Positions 1 to 11,510 of a DNA stretch of 64,000 bases are shown here, in pieces (position 1 is the stretch's first letter; each line of letters opens with the position of its first letter). A model generated the notes under the pieces. The model was not told where the DNA came from and ran no database searches. It saw only the letters and a program-made list of their open reading frames with translations. Position numbers and translations under genes: made by a program. The stretch is from Paguma larvata (lineage: Eukaryota > Chordata > Mammalia > Carnivora > Viverridae): assembly GCA_030068075.1 (NCBI GenBank), contig CM057835.1:22035957-22099956 (forward strand). Reading direction: 5' to 3'.

Positions 1-134
1 TTGATGAAGTTTGAGCTTCAGGGCCCTTCCAAAGACCTAGTAAGCTCACTAATATGTTCACAGACATCTATATTTTTGTAAAATTTGAAAGTTAAAATGT
101 TTTAATCATGTCTCAATTAAGATCACTGTCTCTT

Positions 135-328
135 GGGATGCCTGGGTGGCTCAGTCAGTTAAGTGTCCCGACTTCAGCTCTGAATTCAAGCCTCATGTTG
201 GGCTCTGTGCTGACAGCTCAGAGCCTGGAGCCTGCCTTGGATTCCTGGTCTCCCTTTCACTCTGCCCCTCCCCTGCTCATGCTGGCTCTCTTTCTCTCTC
301 AAAAATAAATAAATATTGAAAAAAAAAA
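135..328 (+). mobile_element. SINEC_Fc-type SINE, internally deleted
   Basis: tRNA-Lys-derived carnivoran SINE. The head GGGATGCCTGGGTGGCTCAG, the body with gctgacagctcagagcctgg, the CT-rich segment and an AATAAA-containing A tail are all present. About 24 bp between the A box and B box are missing. A perfect 13-bp target-site duplication (atcactgtctctt) flanks it at 122-134 and 329-341. The reading frame at 108-308 is only this SINE. Confidence 0.93.
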
Positions 329-341
329 ATCACTGTCTCTT

Positions 342-1610
342 TCCACTGCAACCTCTACCCCTTGCCTCAGGCATTCTCTTGTAACAGAGGATCCCTTACC
401 TGCACCCTGCAGGAGAAGGCAAATTGGGGATATATTCGGTTTGTTTACTGGGCCTATTAATATGATTCACAGCCACTTCAACACACAATTAAGCATCTGC
501 TACCTGTCACAGTCTAGGAATGGCTTCCAAAAGAAATCTTAACTTCCATGGTGCCAGCTCAGCTGTGGTCATGACACCAAGATCCAGACCCGGTTCTCAG
601 TACCAGATGCTCACAGATGATAAAAAAGAAACAAAGGTTAAAAAGCAGCAAAGTTCTGCCAATCATCATATGTGTGAACTGGTAGTGGGAGACTTAATTC
701 CCTTGGATATCAAGTCAAAACAAAATTTTTTCCTTGTGAAAATATTCTAAAAAATGGAAAGTGCATATAAACACCTCAGATGTTTTCTTTCTTTTTGATG
801 GGAATTGGGCTAAGTAGAATTTATCAGAATCCCTGTGGTTGTAACAAACCTGTAGCAGGATTACAAAGACACAACACACCTGTAATACCTCATTTCTAAA
901 TGAAATGTGAGAGAGGTTTTCCCAAGTTTGGCAACAATCCTAAATTCGTTACAAGTTGCAAAACTGAAGAAACAAATCTGAACTATCAATGAGAAACAAA
1001 TTTTAGAGGAAAAATATTCTTGAGGAAAAATTGAATTACCTTGTTATTCTCTTTTTAGAAAATAATACTGCAAAATCACTTCAACCAAATAAGTGATCAA
1101 AAATAAGCAGCCAAAAAATGTAAGTGGAAAAAAAAGGATTATAGAGGTTTGCCTGGAAGATAATAAACAAAAACTCAATTATGTTACTTTTCTAAATTTG
1201 CATCTTTGATATATTTGTTGCTTTTATATGTTTATATTTGTTGTAACATTTTCTCATCCTAAATATTCATTTGTGCACTTAATTTTGTATTTGCTGTCTT
1301 GTATTCCTTTTCTTAGAAACTCCCAAATCATAGAAGCTTCAGGCACCACAAAATATGAATCCATTCCTGCCTGGCACAGACTATATAATCTTCACTTTCC
1401 TCACGGTTAACCCTCCTCACACCCCAGAATTGAAAACTTGGCTTTCCTCCTCTTTCGTATGTTTCCTTAGTAGCTACTGGTCAGCCAGATAATGAAGCCA
1501 TTGGTCTTTGCGTACTCTCAATTCTTCCCTTTTCTGTTGCCTTTCCTTCAAACATAATCTGTTCTTCAAGGTAGCATTGTCTTCTAGACCATGAAATTGA
1601 CAAGTTAGCA
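342..1610. other. unique sequence, no supported feature
   Basis: No repeat family or gene recognised. A 76-codon frame at 520-750 has no similarity I recognise and lacks a convincing exon context, so I treat it as chance. Confidence 0.5.
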
Positions 1611-1617
1611 TCCACGG

Positions 1618-1682
1618 TGAGAGAGAGAGGGAGGGAGGGAGTCAGGGGGAGGAAGAGCGACAAGGATAGGGAGGGAGAAGGA
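1618..1682. repeat. purine-rich low-complexity tract
   Basis: GA/GGGA-rich imperfect simple sequence (gagagagagggagggagggag and onward). The minus-strand frame across it encodes only Leu/Ser/Pro low complexity. Confidence 0.75.
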
Positions 1683-1739
1683 TGTGCAAGGGTAAATGGG
1701 TCTTCTCTCAATTTAATAATGGCTTCTAAGAGGCTGAAA

Positions 1740-2480
1740 AATATAAATCTTATCTTACTATAGCAATATATAGACTATTTTCCCTTTGCTGACCCAAGAT
1801 TATGTCCATCACATTTTTTTCATATTTCTATTTGCACTATTTGAATGGTGGTCTGCACTTAACACTGCACATTCATAGCTGCAGAAACAAACACATGTCC
1901 TTGGTGTGGCAGAGGGCGACACACTGTAGGCACACACAATAAATGCTCCTAAGTATGAAACCACAGATCAAAATTCTCTAGAAATCAACTATCATAGAAA
2001 AGAAAAATACACCTATTCGGCATATGAATAAAGTACCTTAAGCAAATAAAAAACATTTTGAAAATCATGATATACTTGCAAACCCTTAATGTCTGCTACC
2101 TTTTTCAGACGTTGCAAATATAATGAATAAAACAGAAGCCAACACTCAAATAAGTAGTAACTGAAATCATTTAAGAACTCTAGGAAACATGTAATCTTTC
2201 CCAGTCTTTTATTACTCTGGAAACCTTAAAAACAAAACAAGTAAATAAACCAAACCTTGATCTAAGTTTTAACCATCCAAGATGAGCTTGAGAAGAACAA
2301 ATAATTATAAACTACATAGCATATTGGGTCATTAGAAAATCATATCTCTGGGAATACAGTGATAAATTCCCAATTTTTAAGGGTCTTAGATCTAAAATGG
2401 TACGTCTACGGAGGCTTCTGCAATCTTCCTCTCTGATGCTTTAGGTAAAGAGGTTAACTTCCTTTAAAGGCAATAGGGAA
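1740..2480. other. unique sequence, no supported feature
   Basis: AT-rich single-copy-looking DNA. I see no repeat or gene. Confidence 0.45.
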
Positions 2481-2615
2481 GGGGCACCTGGGTGGCTCAG
2501 GAGGTTAAGCCTCCAATTCTAGATTTTGGCTCAGGTTATGATCTCATGGGTGTGTGTGCTCTCTCTCTCTCTCTCTCAAAAGTAAACAAACATTTAGAAA
2601 ATAAAAATAAATAAA
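2481..2615 (+). mobile_element. SINEC_Fc-type SINE, short deleted copy
   Basis: Head ggggcacctgggtggctcag is followed by the A-box region, then a direct jump to a (CT)n stretch and A tail. About 100 bp around and after the B box are lost. An imperfect target duplication is visible (2469-2480 against 2616-2627). Confidence 0.88.
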
Positions 2616-2954
2616 GCCAATAAGGGAGATGAGCCGGAAGTCCACTTGAGAGCACAATGATGAGTAATTGAGTTTAAATGCATTCTTTGAGATGAAGAAA
2701 TACAGGGCTTTCAAAGTGTGTGGGGTGGGGGTATGTGGTGGCAGTGAGGGTGGAGTGGTGATAACTTGAAAACAACAGGAGCTGTTTTATTTTATACAAT
2801 CTCTACCTGAGTGATTAAAAAGATGCTAGTTATCTTCCCTCACAAAAATTGACATGAAATTAGCTTTATGTTACTTTAATAAGTAAAATTTAAAAAGGCA
2901 TTAAATTCGATAAGATGTTAAGCTTCATTAGAATTTATCAAGAATTTGGAATAG

Positions 2955-3075
2955 AGGTACTGAGTCCTGGGTTCCAGTGTTAAACTTCCAAGTACTGTGT
3001 GGCTTTGGACTTGGACTTCAAGTTCTTTGGGGCTCAGTTCCTTTTTCCAGAAAATAAAGGGGTTGAATTTCATCC
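2955..3075 (+). mobile_element. MIR SINE fragment
   Basis: Ancient tRNA-derived MIR pattern in consensus order: a gggttcc B-box remnant, then 'ctgtgtggctttgga', 'ctcagttcctttttcc' and 'aataaaggggttg'. Diverged; edges approximate. Confidence 0.5.
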
Positions 3076-3076
3076 A

Positions 3077-3235
3077 AAGTTCTTAACCTGGGATCTATGG
3101 ACCCCCTAAGAGGTTTATGAATGAGATTCTGAGAAAACATGACTCCCAGAAAACTTTTTGTGGATTTTCATGTGTCTGTGAATCTTCTTAGTTAAATCAA
3201 GCTTTCAGATTCTCCAAGGATGTATTTTATTATAA
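3077..3235. mobile_element. possible hAT-Charlie MITE
   Basis: Begins with 'gttcttaacctgggatctatggaccccc', typical of the terminal part of old non-autonomous hAT elements, followed by 'tgtggattttcatgtgtctgtg'. The far terminal repeat was not found, so the family is uncertain. Confidence 0.35.
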
Positions 3236-3642
3236 AAAGGAAAAAACAAACAAAAACCTCTGAATTTGATGATATCTGAAGGCCATTTCAATTTACATAT
3301 CTACAATTCTTTTTGTAACACTGTATTTTAAATTTTATAGTCAAGTATTCCATCAGCAGAGTATTAGGTACTATGTTAATTAGCAATACTGATAAACTGT
3401 CTTGGGTTTTACTCTAGTGAAGTCAGTGGGAGATATTGTGCTTTTTGGCATAAATTAATAGAAAGAGTCAACTAACAAGGAACAAGACAATGAGAGAAAA
3501 TGAAAGGAAGTCACGTTGACTCAGCTCAGCTACCTGATTCATCCTTGAGCTGAAGTGATTTTTTTCCCATTTTCTGGACCTCTTGAGATGTGCTGCTCAA
3601 TCAACCTTCCCCCAACCTTAGCCTCCACTTGCTTTTCAATCT

Positions 3643-3705
3643 GCAGGGTTTAACAAATATTTACTGAGTGCCCATTGTGTACTGTACCCTAAAGGCAAAG
3701 AGTAA
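3643..3705 (-). mobile_element. L2 3'-end fragment
   Basis: Contains 'aacaaatatttactgagtgcccattgtgtactgtaccct', the reverse complement of the L2/MIR-type 3' terminus. Short and diverged. Confidence 0.55.
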
Positions 3706-4593
3706 AACTTGAAAACAATAGAATCTGGTATTGATTTCACACAGATTTATTCTTCCATAGAACATGGCTAGCCGTACCTAGAGGCAGGCTGAGCAACCTC
3801 CTGCTCCTGCTGTTGTGATGGAGAAGTCCCCCAGAAAGGGGGCCCTGCCCAAAGGCATCTCATTCTCTGGCCCTGCCAGCAACTGTAATTCTCATCTTCG
3901 TCACTTATTTTCATTAGGGCACTGAAAATCTCCCTATTACAATGTGGAGGTTTCTTGGGAGGGGAAACAAGTCATTATCACAGGTGAGTTAAACACACTA
4001 GCTTTACTCTGCAGGCATAACAAAGAATATATAGGATTGATGGCATGGCTTGGAGAAAAATCTTCAGATATCAATGGAGATACTAAAAGCTTGGATTGCA
4101 AGTTAACTTATTCTGTGAACGTTCCACAAGATGAGCAAACATTTCTGATAAATTTTAACATGATAAAAGAGTGATGACTTACAATACGTGTAGTACTATG
4201 GGACACCAAATGCCACATGATTACAACTGAGCCAATGGTTCTTTGCTCTCTTTCTTTCTGCGGGATTGTGAGTGATTATCTCCCATGCTCAGACTCTCTG
4301 TCTCAGGCCTCGGTGTTTGGCAGAAATCAGTGATTTTTCAGAACACTGTAAGGTGCTCACTCCTGACACTAGAGTATTTTTTGTCACTTCAAAGCACCTA
4401 TGGACAGTCCTTTGCTTTTCCATATAAGAGTGAGCTTAGGAATGCTTTGCTTCATTCTAGGAGAGGCTGCCTGCAGATACAGACCCTTTCCTCTGCTGCC
4501 TTATTGCCAGGTACATTAAACACAGTAGACGACAAGAATTTATTAATACAGTACTATACAGTACTGCAGTCAACATCCGTGCAACTATATACA

Positions 4594-4689
4594 ATGGCCC
4601 CCATGCAGAAAAAAGTTGAAAAGAAAGATGGTAAAGAGATGATGATTATGGTGGAAGTTAAGAAGGAAATCACCAAGAAGTATGAATGA
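4594..4689 (+). pseudogene. Tigger transposase, N-terminal remnant
   Basis: In-frame start ATG at 4594, followed by a Lys-rich start (motif KKVEKKDGKE) and then V-E-V-K-K-E-I, ending at a stop after K-K-Y-E. This resembles the beginning of Tigger/CENP-B-type transposases just before the helix-turn-helix domain. The stop and the loss of downstream sequence remove the DNA-binding and catalytic domains. The longer frame starting at 4285 adds unrelated upstream codons. Confidence 0.6.
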
Positions 4690-4794
4690 GGTATGGGAGT
4701 GGCCAAAATTGCAAGATTTTATAAGAAGTCTATGTCTGCATCTCGTCTACTGAGGAAGAGGAGAAAAAGGTAGAGGAATCCCTCACATCAAATG

Positions 4795-5066
4795 AGATTA
4801 GGGAGATGTGTAAAATGTGGGAAACAGTGCAAAATTTTGTAGAAAAGTACCACCCAAATAAGGCTGTAGCAGGCGAGCAATCAATCTGTTTAACAACAAC
4901 GCAATGTCACATTTCCACGAAATCCTCAAAAAAAAAAAAAAAAAGGCAAAAGCAAGCATCATTAGATAGGTTCCTTGTTAAAGTTGCACAAAAAGAAAAA
5001 GATTCCATTGAGCCAATAGACAGCAGAGATTCTGTTAGTGATAGTGGAAGTCATCCTACACAATAA
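4795..5066 (+). pseudogene. Tigger transposase, C-terminal remnant
   Basis: Frame with a W-x-x-V-Q-x-F-V-E-K-Y-H-P segment, an A-rich and V-rich turn, a stretch of lysines at the A-run (about 4928-4944), then K-Q-A-S-L-D-R-F-L-V-K and an acidic/Ser tail. This arrangement is typical of the C-terminal tail of Tigger transposases. The A-run has probably expanded and shifts the frame. The catalytic core between this and the N-terminal remnant is absent. Confidence 0.65.
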
Positions 5067-5399
5067 CCCTCCTCCTACTTGTCTCTGTCACACCAGCCAT
5101 GAGGGTTTTCAAAGGTAAGTGCAGGTTGTTTTTCTTTGTGTTTTGTATTTTCTTTATTATTTTGTATTTTATTATAGTATTGTAATCATTTTTATATGAA
5201 TAATTTTGGGTTGTGGAAAATCATCTGAGTATCCATTATTTCTTATGAGGAAATTTATTTTGATATACAAATGCTTTGGATTACAAGCAGGTTTCCAGAA
5301 TGAATTATGCTCACAAACCAAGGTTTTACTGTACCTCCTTTTGGATATGAAATTTTAATGTCAAAAAGATTTGGACTCTCACTTGAAAGTTTGACTTGT

Positions 5400-5590
5400 A
5401 GAACAATAATCATTGTTTACTATATCCTTATTATACACTAAGTACCATATAAAGCATTTTACATACACTTTCTCTTTTAAAAGCCTTGTGATGAGGTTTT
5501 ATGAATTTAAAAATTGAGTGTGAAGGAGGTTTTCCTAAGATTATTCAGATCAAGGTTCACCCACATTTCTCAGATTCTGAAGTGTGGGAT
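5400..5590 (-). mobile_element. MIR SINE
   Basis: Reverse-complement MIR order: 'actaagtaccatataaagcattttacatacactttctc', then 'ccttgtgatgaggtttta', 'cctaagattattcagatca' and a B-box remnant. Strongly diverged. Confidence 0.6.
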
Positions 5591-5689
5591 ATAAAGCTAG
5601 CATGTTTCACTGCTTCCATTAATACAGAGAAAAAAAATACAAAATGTAAAACCCATTCCTCATTCAGAGGCATTTTTAAATGGCTTTGA

Positions 5690-6240
5690 ATTGGTATCAA
5701 TGACAACATAATCATACTTCTGAGGAACTGTTGCGTTGATGTAAGTTTTCATTATTCCTTTCATGATCATCTTTGCTAAGTTTATGGATTCAAGGCCTTC
5801 AAACCTCTCAAGGACAGACATGTGGGAATCTGGAACCCAACAAATTTTGGTAGGGAATGTAACAAGACCAGTGAATTCCATGAGCAGGACCTACTGCCAC
5901 ACTCCTGTGAACTGAGCAACTTGATCAGAAGCAATGCTGTGTGGAATACTACAATGGCAGATAAGTCATTATAAATACATCAAGTTAATTTTGGTAGAAA
6001 CATTGTGTACGGTGGAGGCAAATCCATAACCAGAGTGTCTATTCCAGTAAGAACAAAATACTACCCCTTTTATAGAAGTATTCCAAATGTATACGATCTG
6101 GTACCAGGTGACCAGATGATCACCCCAGGCAACGGTGCCATATTGAGCACTCAGCACTGGCCATAATCAGGTTGACCTTGGCAAGTAGAAGCCCATGTTG
6201 CTAAAGCCCATGTATAACCTGCATCTCTACTATAGCCACT
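5690..6240 (-). mobile_element. ERV-L-like pol (integrase) relic
   Basis: Old class III (ERV-L type) endogenous retrovirus fragment on the minus strand. It aligns by eye with the better-preserved ERV-L copy at 34480-34900. Shared words include 'accagtgaattc', 'atccatatcc/aatccataacc', 'tgtctattcca' and 'aataccaggtg/ctaccaggtg'. The minus frame at 5969-6157 contains K-G-x-x-F and S-G-Y-G-F-A, the start of the integrase catalytic core region. Stops and frameshifts make it non-coding. No flanking LTR recognised. Confidence 0.6.
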
Positions 6241-6730
6241 GTGTTCATGACCCTATAGACAATGACAGGGGTTTCTGGAGAAAGAGACTGACTAATCCAC
6301 AGAATGACAAACTGGGAGCCAAGCCTGGAAAGGTGTTTCTATAACCATCAGGGTCTCAAGAAACTCTACCTCAGTGTTTCACCATCCTCCATACACAGCT
6401 TCTATCATGGTCTAAGGCAGCCATGCAACTCCAGCCAACATGTCCACATTCCCAACACTGAGGCTGAAGAGATGAGGAAGAGGGACAACACCTGCTGGGA
6501 GAAGTACATGACGTGTGTACTTATATCCCACAGGCCAGAAGTTAATCATACGGGCACACCCAGTTACAAGTAAGCCGGAAAAGGCCTAGCTAAACAAGGA
6601 ACATTCATTTTTTAAGAAAAGAGAGAGAATATTTAGGGGTTAGCAAACAGTTTCATATTCCTCAATATATTTCAAAACAAATTTATCTACCTCCAAACAA
6701 GAAAACCTGTTTCCCCTCTTATGTTTCCTC
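6240..6730. other. unclassified, possibly further ERV or old repeat sequence
   Basis: A reading frame at 6304-6573 has no recognised family. The segment 'tatcccacaggccagaagttaatca' at about 6525-6550 resembles wording seen in old interspersed repeats, but I cannot name a family. Confidence 0.3.
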
Positions 6731-7740
6731 TCTTGGTAAGTGGTACCATCATTTACCAAATTCTCAAGTCAGAAGTCTCTTTTTTTTTTTTTACCATAAC
6801 CAAACTCCACTGATGTTTTCTTTCAATATCTCCTCTCCTGAAATTCAAATACCAGTTCTCTGTCCTATCATGACTATGTGTCACTTTCACAAACTCATAT
6901 CTCCTAAATGATCTCCCTGATGTCAGTCCAGCTTCTCTTTCATCCATTTTCCACTCTAAGGGCAAAGTCACTTTTTTTATATTTATTTTGAGACAGAAAG
7001 AGGAAAAGAGGGAGAAGTGGGGAGAGAGAGGAGGGGGTAGAGAAGGAGAGAGGGAGAAGAGAGAGACAGAGGCAGAGAAAGAGTGGAGGAGGGGCAGATA
7101 AAGAGGGAGAGAGAGATTCCCAAGTAGGCTCTGTGCTGCTAGCATGGAGCCCAATGCAAAGTCATGAACAGTGAGATTATGACCTGAGCTGAAACCAAGA
7201 GTCAGACGTTCAACTGACTGAGCCATCCAGTGGCCCAATAAGGAAGCCACTTTCTAGGCACAGACTGGATCACAGATGTGTCTGATCATTCTCCAGTGGC
7301 TTCTCAAATCTCACTCCCATCAAGTTCATGTCCTTATTGCTTACTAAACCCTCCACCTTCTTTTTGCCCTTTACAATCTAGTCATCCATAAGAGGTTTCC
7401 AGTTCTTCAAATATTCTAAGCACTCCTCAGTCTTTACACTTTCCCACTGATGCTCATTACTTATACTATCTCCCTCCATGTCTACCACTCATGTCCTAAC
7501 TCCTGCTCATTCCTCAGGGATCAACTTGGGTGTTACTTTTTCCAAAAAGCCTTAAAAAAACCCACAGACTTGCTTTCTTACAGTATCCCTCTCATAGGCT
7601 TTGCCACAACATATTAGGATTAATTATACCCCTACATCCCCCAAGACTCTAGAAAAGGAACACTTATTTGTCTACAGATCTACAGTGCTTAGTATAGTGT
7701 CTGGCACATCATGCTTCTGTAATAAATAAATGAGTTCATT
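6730..7740 (+). mobile_element. L2 LINE 3' portion
   Basis: Ancient L2. The body has the ORF2-end pattern ('tctgatcattctccagtggcttctca', 'caactcctgctcattcctcagggatcaacttgggtgttac', 'aaaaagcctt'). The 3' terminus reads 'agtgtctggcacatcatgcttctgtaataaataaatgag'. It is interrupted by the minus-strand SINE at 6975-7236. One of the longest L2 pieces in the window; no open frame remains. Confidence 0.75.
6975..7236 (-). mobile_element. SINEC_Fc-type SINE inserted in L2
   Basis: Reverse-complement SINE: TTTATTTTGAGAC tail start, an unusually long GA-rich stretch (7000-7115), 'ctctgtgctgctagcatggagccc', 'gagattatgacctgagctga', and head 'aactgactgagccatccag'. An imperfect target duplication is seen (6964-6974 against 7243-7253). 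The 165-codon minus frame at 6753-7250 is this SINE read in sense. Confidence 0.92.
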
Positions 7741-7744
7741 AAAA

Positions 7745-8080
7745 AGAATTCCAGATCTCTTGCATATCATATGGATTTCTTCCCTCCCCAGCCCTATTTC
7801 TAGTTTGCTATCCTGATTTGTGCCATCTTCTCTTGACACCGCTACTTATGCACAACCTAGACCAGAATGACCTACCAGGCAGTGGCCTCTAGTCCTACTC
7901 CTACCTTTTATATGCTGGTCTACTGCATACCAGAGTCATTCACAGTACATGTTTAGCCTGGAACTACATCTAATCAGTCATGAAACCCTACACTCAATCC
8001 TTGTCCTAGAAGACTTTACTGAGTCTACTAATCATAACCAAGGCCTTAATCACTGAAAAAGGAATACTTTTTGGTCACTA
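7745..8080. other. unassigned sequence after L2
   Basis: No gene or clear repeat; possibly unique DNA. Confidence 0.35.
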
Positions 8081-8084
8081 ATTA

Positions 8085-8540
8085 ACTCAGAAGTGTTTAC
8101 TGCAGCCCTCATGTATGCTAAATACTGTGTTAGATGCTGGATATGCAGTGATGAACAAAAACATTTCCTCCCCTAAAGGAGTTTCTAGCTTAGGAAAATG
8201 GCATTTATCAATTAAGTGCATTAATAAAAGTTGAATTATAAACATTCATAAGTACCTTCAATGAATTAAAGCTAATTATTTGATGGCTAATATCAAAGAA
8301 CTGTACTTAGGAGTGGAGGGGAGGACATTGAGGAACTATCTGAAGGATGAATAGACATTAACCTGGTGGGAGAAAGCGCAATAAGGAGAGGGAAAGGGAG
8401 AACACTGAGGCAGAGGGAATAGGAACTGCAAAGATCTTATGGTAGAAGCACCAGCCCATGGTGGAAGGGCCTTTCCCAGCACTTTCAAGGTAGTGAGGAG
8501 GCTCACAGAATGAGGTGGTAGGTGGACATCCTGGTGGAGC
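8085..8540 (-). mobile_element. L2 3'-end fragment, minus
   Basis: Reverse-complement L2 terminus: 'tactgtgttagatgctggatatgcagtgatgaacaaaaacatttcctcccctaaaggagtttctagct'. The stretch after 8280 ('ggaggggaggacattg', 'ggcagagggaataggaactgcaaagatctta') fits the same old-LINE 3' UTR pattern but is weaker. Confidence 0.6.
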
Positions 8541-9389
8541 CAGTTATATGGGTCTTCAGAACAAAGACAGCAGAGGCACTATCATGAGATGGGGGTCGAA
8601 GGGAACAATCATGTGCTTATTAAGTAAAGGACGAGTCCAATAATGTCTAAGCATGATAAGGAAGAATAAACATGGCATGATCTGTAACTTCAATGAACTT
8701 GTAATTTTAAAATAAGATACGTTAATACACGAACAATTAGATATCAAGTAATGTCTGGACAATTTGTTAATGATGCAAGATGGGCTGAATCCTTCTCTTC
8801 CTCTGAAGTTTGTAGCCTAGTGAGCAACAGAATGGATAAGACTTCTAATAAGAAAATGTGCTTTATTTCAACTGTATGTTCATCTACCCAGGGGATCTTT
8901 CATGCATATTTTTCTTGAGTTAATAAATAAATGAAAGAGTTCTAAATGGGGAGTGGGGAATTCTCAAAAAGGAATTATAAAATAGAGCCTGTCCCACTCT
9001 GAAAATCCCAAACAGGGTTTTTTCCAAAAAGATTATGCTTAATTAGCTCCCAATTTGCTTCCTGTAACAGAAGGGATTTAGCAGTTTATGGTAATAATAT
9101 GCAAAAGGTTGAAATGCTCTTAAAAACATATGCCAAAATCTGCCACTGAACAGAGGATGAGAAGCTCCTGGCATTCCTGACACACAAGGGGAGTGCATGA
9201 ATGTCCTGCTTTCCTCAAGTCACTAGAAGGGCAGCTGGCAATGACCTTTAGGGTCTCTGCCTAGAGAAATACGATTGTCCATAGTCAGGCTGCTCTGTCC
9301 TTGGTGGAAGTATTTCATAGCTGTGGCCATGTTCTTCAGGCAAGGACACAATTTTTAAATTCATTAAATAATTGTAATAATAACTAATT

Positions 9390-9625
9390 CTTAAGGAATA
9401 CTTTTTATATACTGGGATGTGTTCTACATAGTTTATATGTTTTAACACATTTAATTCTTAGGAAAATTGTACAAAGTATTATGAACTTCATTTTGTAAAT
9501 GAGAAAACTGAGACAACAGAGGAGTTAAGTAACTTTCTCAAAGCCTCATAATTAGTAGAGGAGCTAGCATTAGAACCCAATTAGCCTCCATGGCACACAC
9601 TCTTTATAAATACACTACAGTGTCC
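9390..9625 (-). mobile_element. MIR SINE, nearly full length
   Basis: Reverse-complement MIR with all blocks: 'cacatttaattcttaggaaaattgt', 'cattttgtaaatgagaaaactgag', 'gagttaagtaactttctcaaagcctca', 'attagtagaggagctagcattagaaccca'. Confidence 0.8.
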
Positions 9626-9629
9626 TCAT

Positions 9630-10930
9630 TCATGTACCTACTTTGAATGATTAGTACAAGAATTAATTGTGTTCATGTGTATAAGGACTTTAGGACAGTT
9701 CTGGCACAGACCAGGGCCCAGTCTGCTCCCCAATTCTGTTCCCCTCCAGTTTTTCCTTCTTCTCTGGTCCCCTCTCAGTTCAACGGACTCCCAATAGTCA
9801 TGACAATCAGTTGATGTTTGTCAACTAACTGCTTTTTGTCAAATTCTTCCAGATGACTCTTAGGACAGAAATAAGGAGGAGAAGGAATCTGTAAGTATAT
9901 GAATGATTAAGAACCATAGGAGTGAACACTTCCGAAAATACTAAAATTCCACATAGCAGCCAATCAAGGATTATGTTGTGTGGAAAGGATATACCCTAGG
10001 AAAGCAAGAAGCTTGAAAGTGTCACTAATGTCACAGACATGTGCTTCCATACTATTTCCCAGGGGTGGGGCCTGGGACAGCTAAGATGTCTAAACAGATA
10101 CAAAAACATATGAGAGATGGATTAATGAAAAGGCAATTCAGAGATGTGAGAAATCAGAAGCAAGCATGGGTAGTTTCATGCCATGACATCACAAGCATGA
10201 AGTTCATGAAAATGTCGTGGAATAGGTGGACGGGCGAGATGATGACATATTGACTTAGGGACCATGACTTGAAGGCAGGGGATGAAAGATGACCTGTGCA
10301 TGTATTTCCAAGATAAATGAAATGATCATCTCAAATTCAAAGACACTCAGCCTTGACTTCTGTCTGCTAAGGAAACAATACCATCAAAGGACAGGATGTT
10401 TTATTAAAAGGTTAGCTGTGGGGCTAGTTAGTTCAGAGCAACAAACTCCAAGTGCAACTAAGAGAAGCAAATAACAAAGGAAACCTTGGAAACATTCAGA
10501 ACAGCATCTTCTAAGCAGTGGGGGATCAAGACTATCGGAAGCCTAGAGTTCTGGGGATATTTTTTAATAGACTGCCGCACTGCTTTTGTGCCATGTGAGG
10601 ACAGATTGGTATTCCACAACGGACCCTGATGGACACGCAGCTGGAGGAGAAACAGCAGCCAAAACTAATAATAGAGCAGCCTGGAGTACAAGCACAATGG
10701 CTGTGGAAGCCATGGTGGGTGACACAAACCCACAGGGAAGACATGATTATCACTCCTCATGCCTCTTCGTTCTCTCTGTCTCTTTCCCTGATTTGCTGAA
10801 TTGCCTGTGATCAGCACTCAAGGGAATTCAGACATGGCAGAATGCATTCCCGGCCAGGTGCACCTCTGCTCTCAGCATCTGTAGGAAGGCTTTCATTGAA
10901 TCTTCACAAAACCTTTTCTAAAAGTGAGTG
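9630..10930. other. unique sequence, no supported feature
   Basis: Overlapping 70-74-codon frames on both strands around 10532-10810 show no recognised domain. No repeat identified. Confidence 0.45.
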
Positions 10931-10934
10931 ATGC

Positions 10935-11165
10935 TATAAGCCAGCGTTTATTAAATTCTTACTCTGCAGTAGGTACTTTACATCTTATGTCTCATTTGAC
11001 CTTCCACAATCTAATGTGGAAATCTTTCTAAGAGTACTTCCATTTTACCCATAAACAAATGGAGATTTTGAGAAAACAGAAACTCCACCATGTTGCGCAG
11101 AACTATAATTTAAATCAAGTTCCATTTGGTTCTGAAATGTGAACTCTTGTCCCCTCTATTGTTTC
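10935..11165 (-). mobile_element. MIR SINE
   Basis: Reverse-complement MIR blocks: 'tttattaaattcttactctgcagtaggtactttacatcttatgtctcatttgacc', 'cattttacccataaacaaatggagattttgag', then a degenerate B-box region. Confidence 0.65.
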
Positions 11166-11419
11166 TTGGATGGCGGTTTTGAATCATGAATGTGTTGGAG
11201 TAGATTTTCTAATCTAGTCTCTTGCCAGGGAACTTATAATTCTATTCCACCAACAGTTTCCACCCTGCTCTTTGTATACCACAGTATGTAAGTGTTTGCA
11301 AACATTTCCAAGCTTACAACCCTCTGGAGAGTAAAATATAAATTTGAGCAGGATTATTTTAGCTAGATCCTAGCCAAAGTGACTTATTTTTACCCTTCCA
11401 AGGATGATCTCCCTGGACA

Positions 11420-11510
11420 ATTCAGTTTTTATTAAAAGCCTACTATTTGCTTGGCATTGTGTTCGGAGTTGCAGATAAATGACTAATAAAAGACACAGAA
11501 CTTGGACATC
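11420..11510 (-). mobile_element. L2 3'-end fragment
   Basis: 'tttttattaaaagcctactatttgcttggcattgtgttcggagttgcagataaatgac' matches the reverse complement of the L2 3' terminus. Confidence 0.6.

Larger units (their letters stand above)
4500..5333 (+). mobile_element. TcMar-Tigger DNA transposon, internally deleted
   Basis: Ancient pogo/Tigger-type DNA transposon. The right end at about 5150-5333 shows the long, AT-rich terminal region ending 'tcacaaaccaaggttttactgta', which matches a Tigger inverted-repeat end next to a TA dinucleotide. The left terminal repeat is not visible, so the 5' end is truncated or lost. Inside are remnants of both ends of a transposase frame (4594-4689 and about 4800-5066), with the DDE catalytic centre missing. 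The element is non-autonomous and inactive. Confidence 0.72.

Noticed and set aside
520..750. 76-codon frame as a small protein or exon
   Set aside because: No recognised domain, no convincing splice context, and frames of this length are expected by chance in 64 kb.
4285..4689. 134-codon plus-strand reading frame as a gene
   Set aside because: Only the last 32 codons resemble a Tigger transposase start; the rest is chance read-through upstream.
6753..7250. 165-codon minus-strand reading frame
   Set aside because: It is the sense strand of a SINE with a GA-rich tail plus flanking L2; the Leu/Ser/Pro composition comes from the CT tract.
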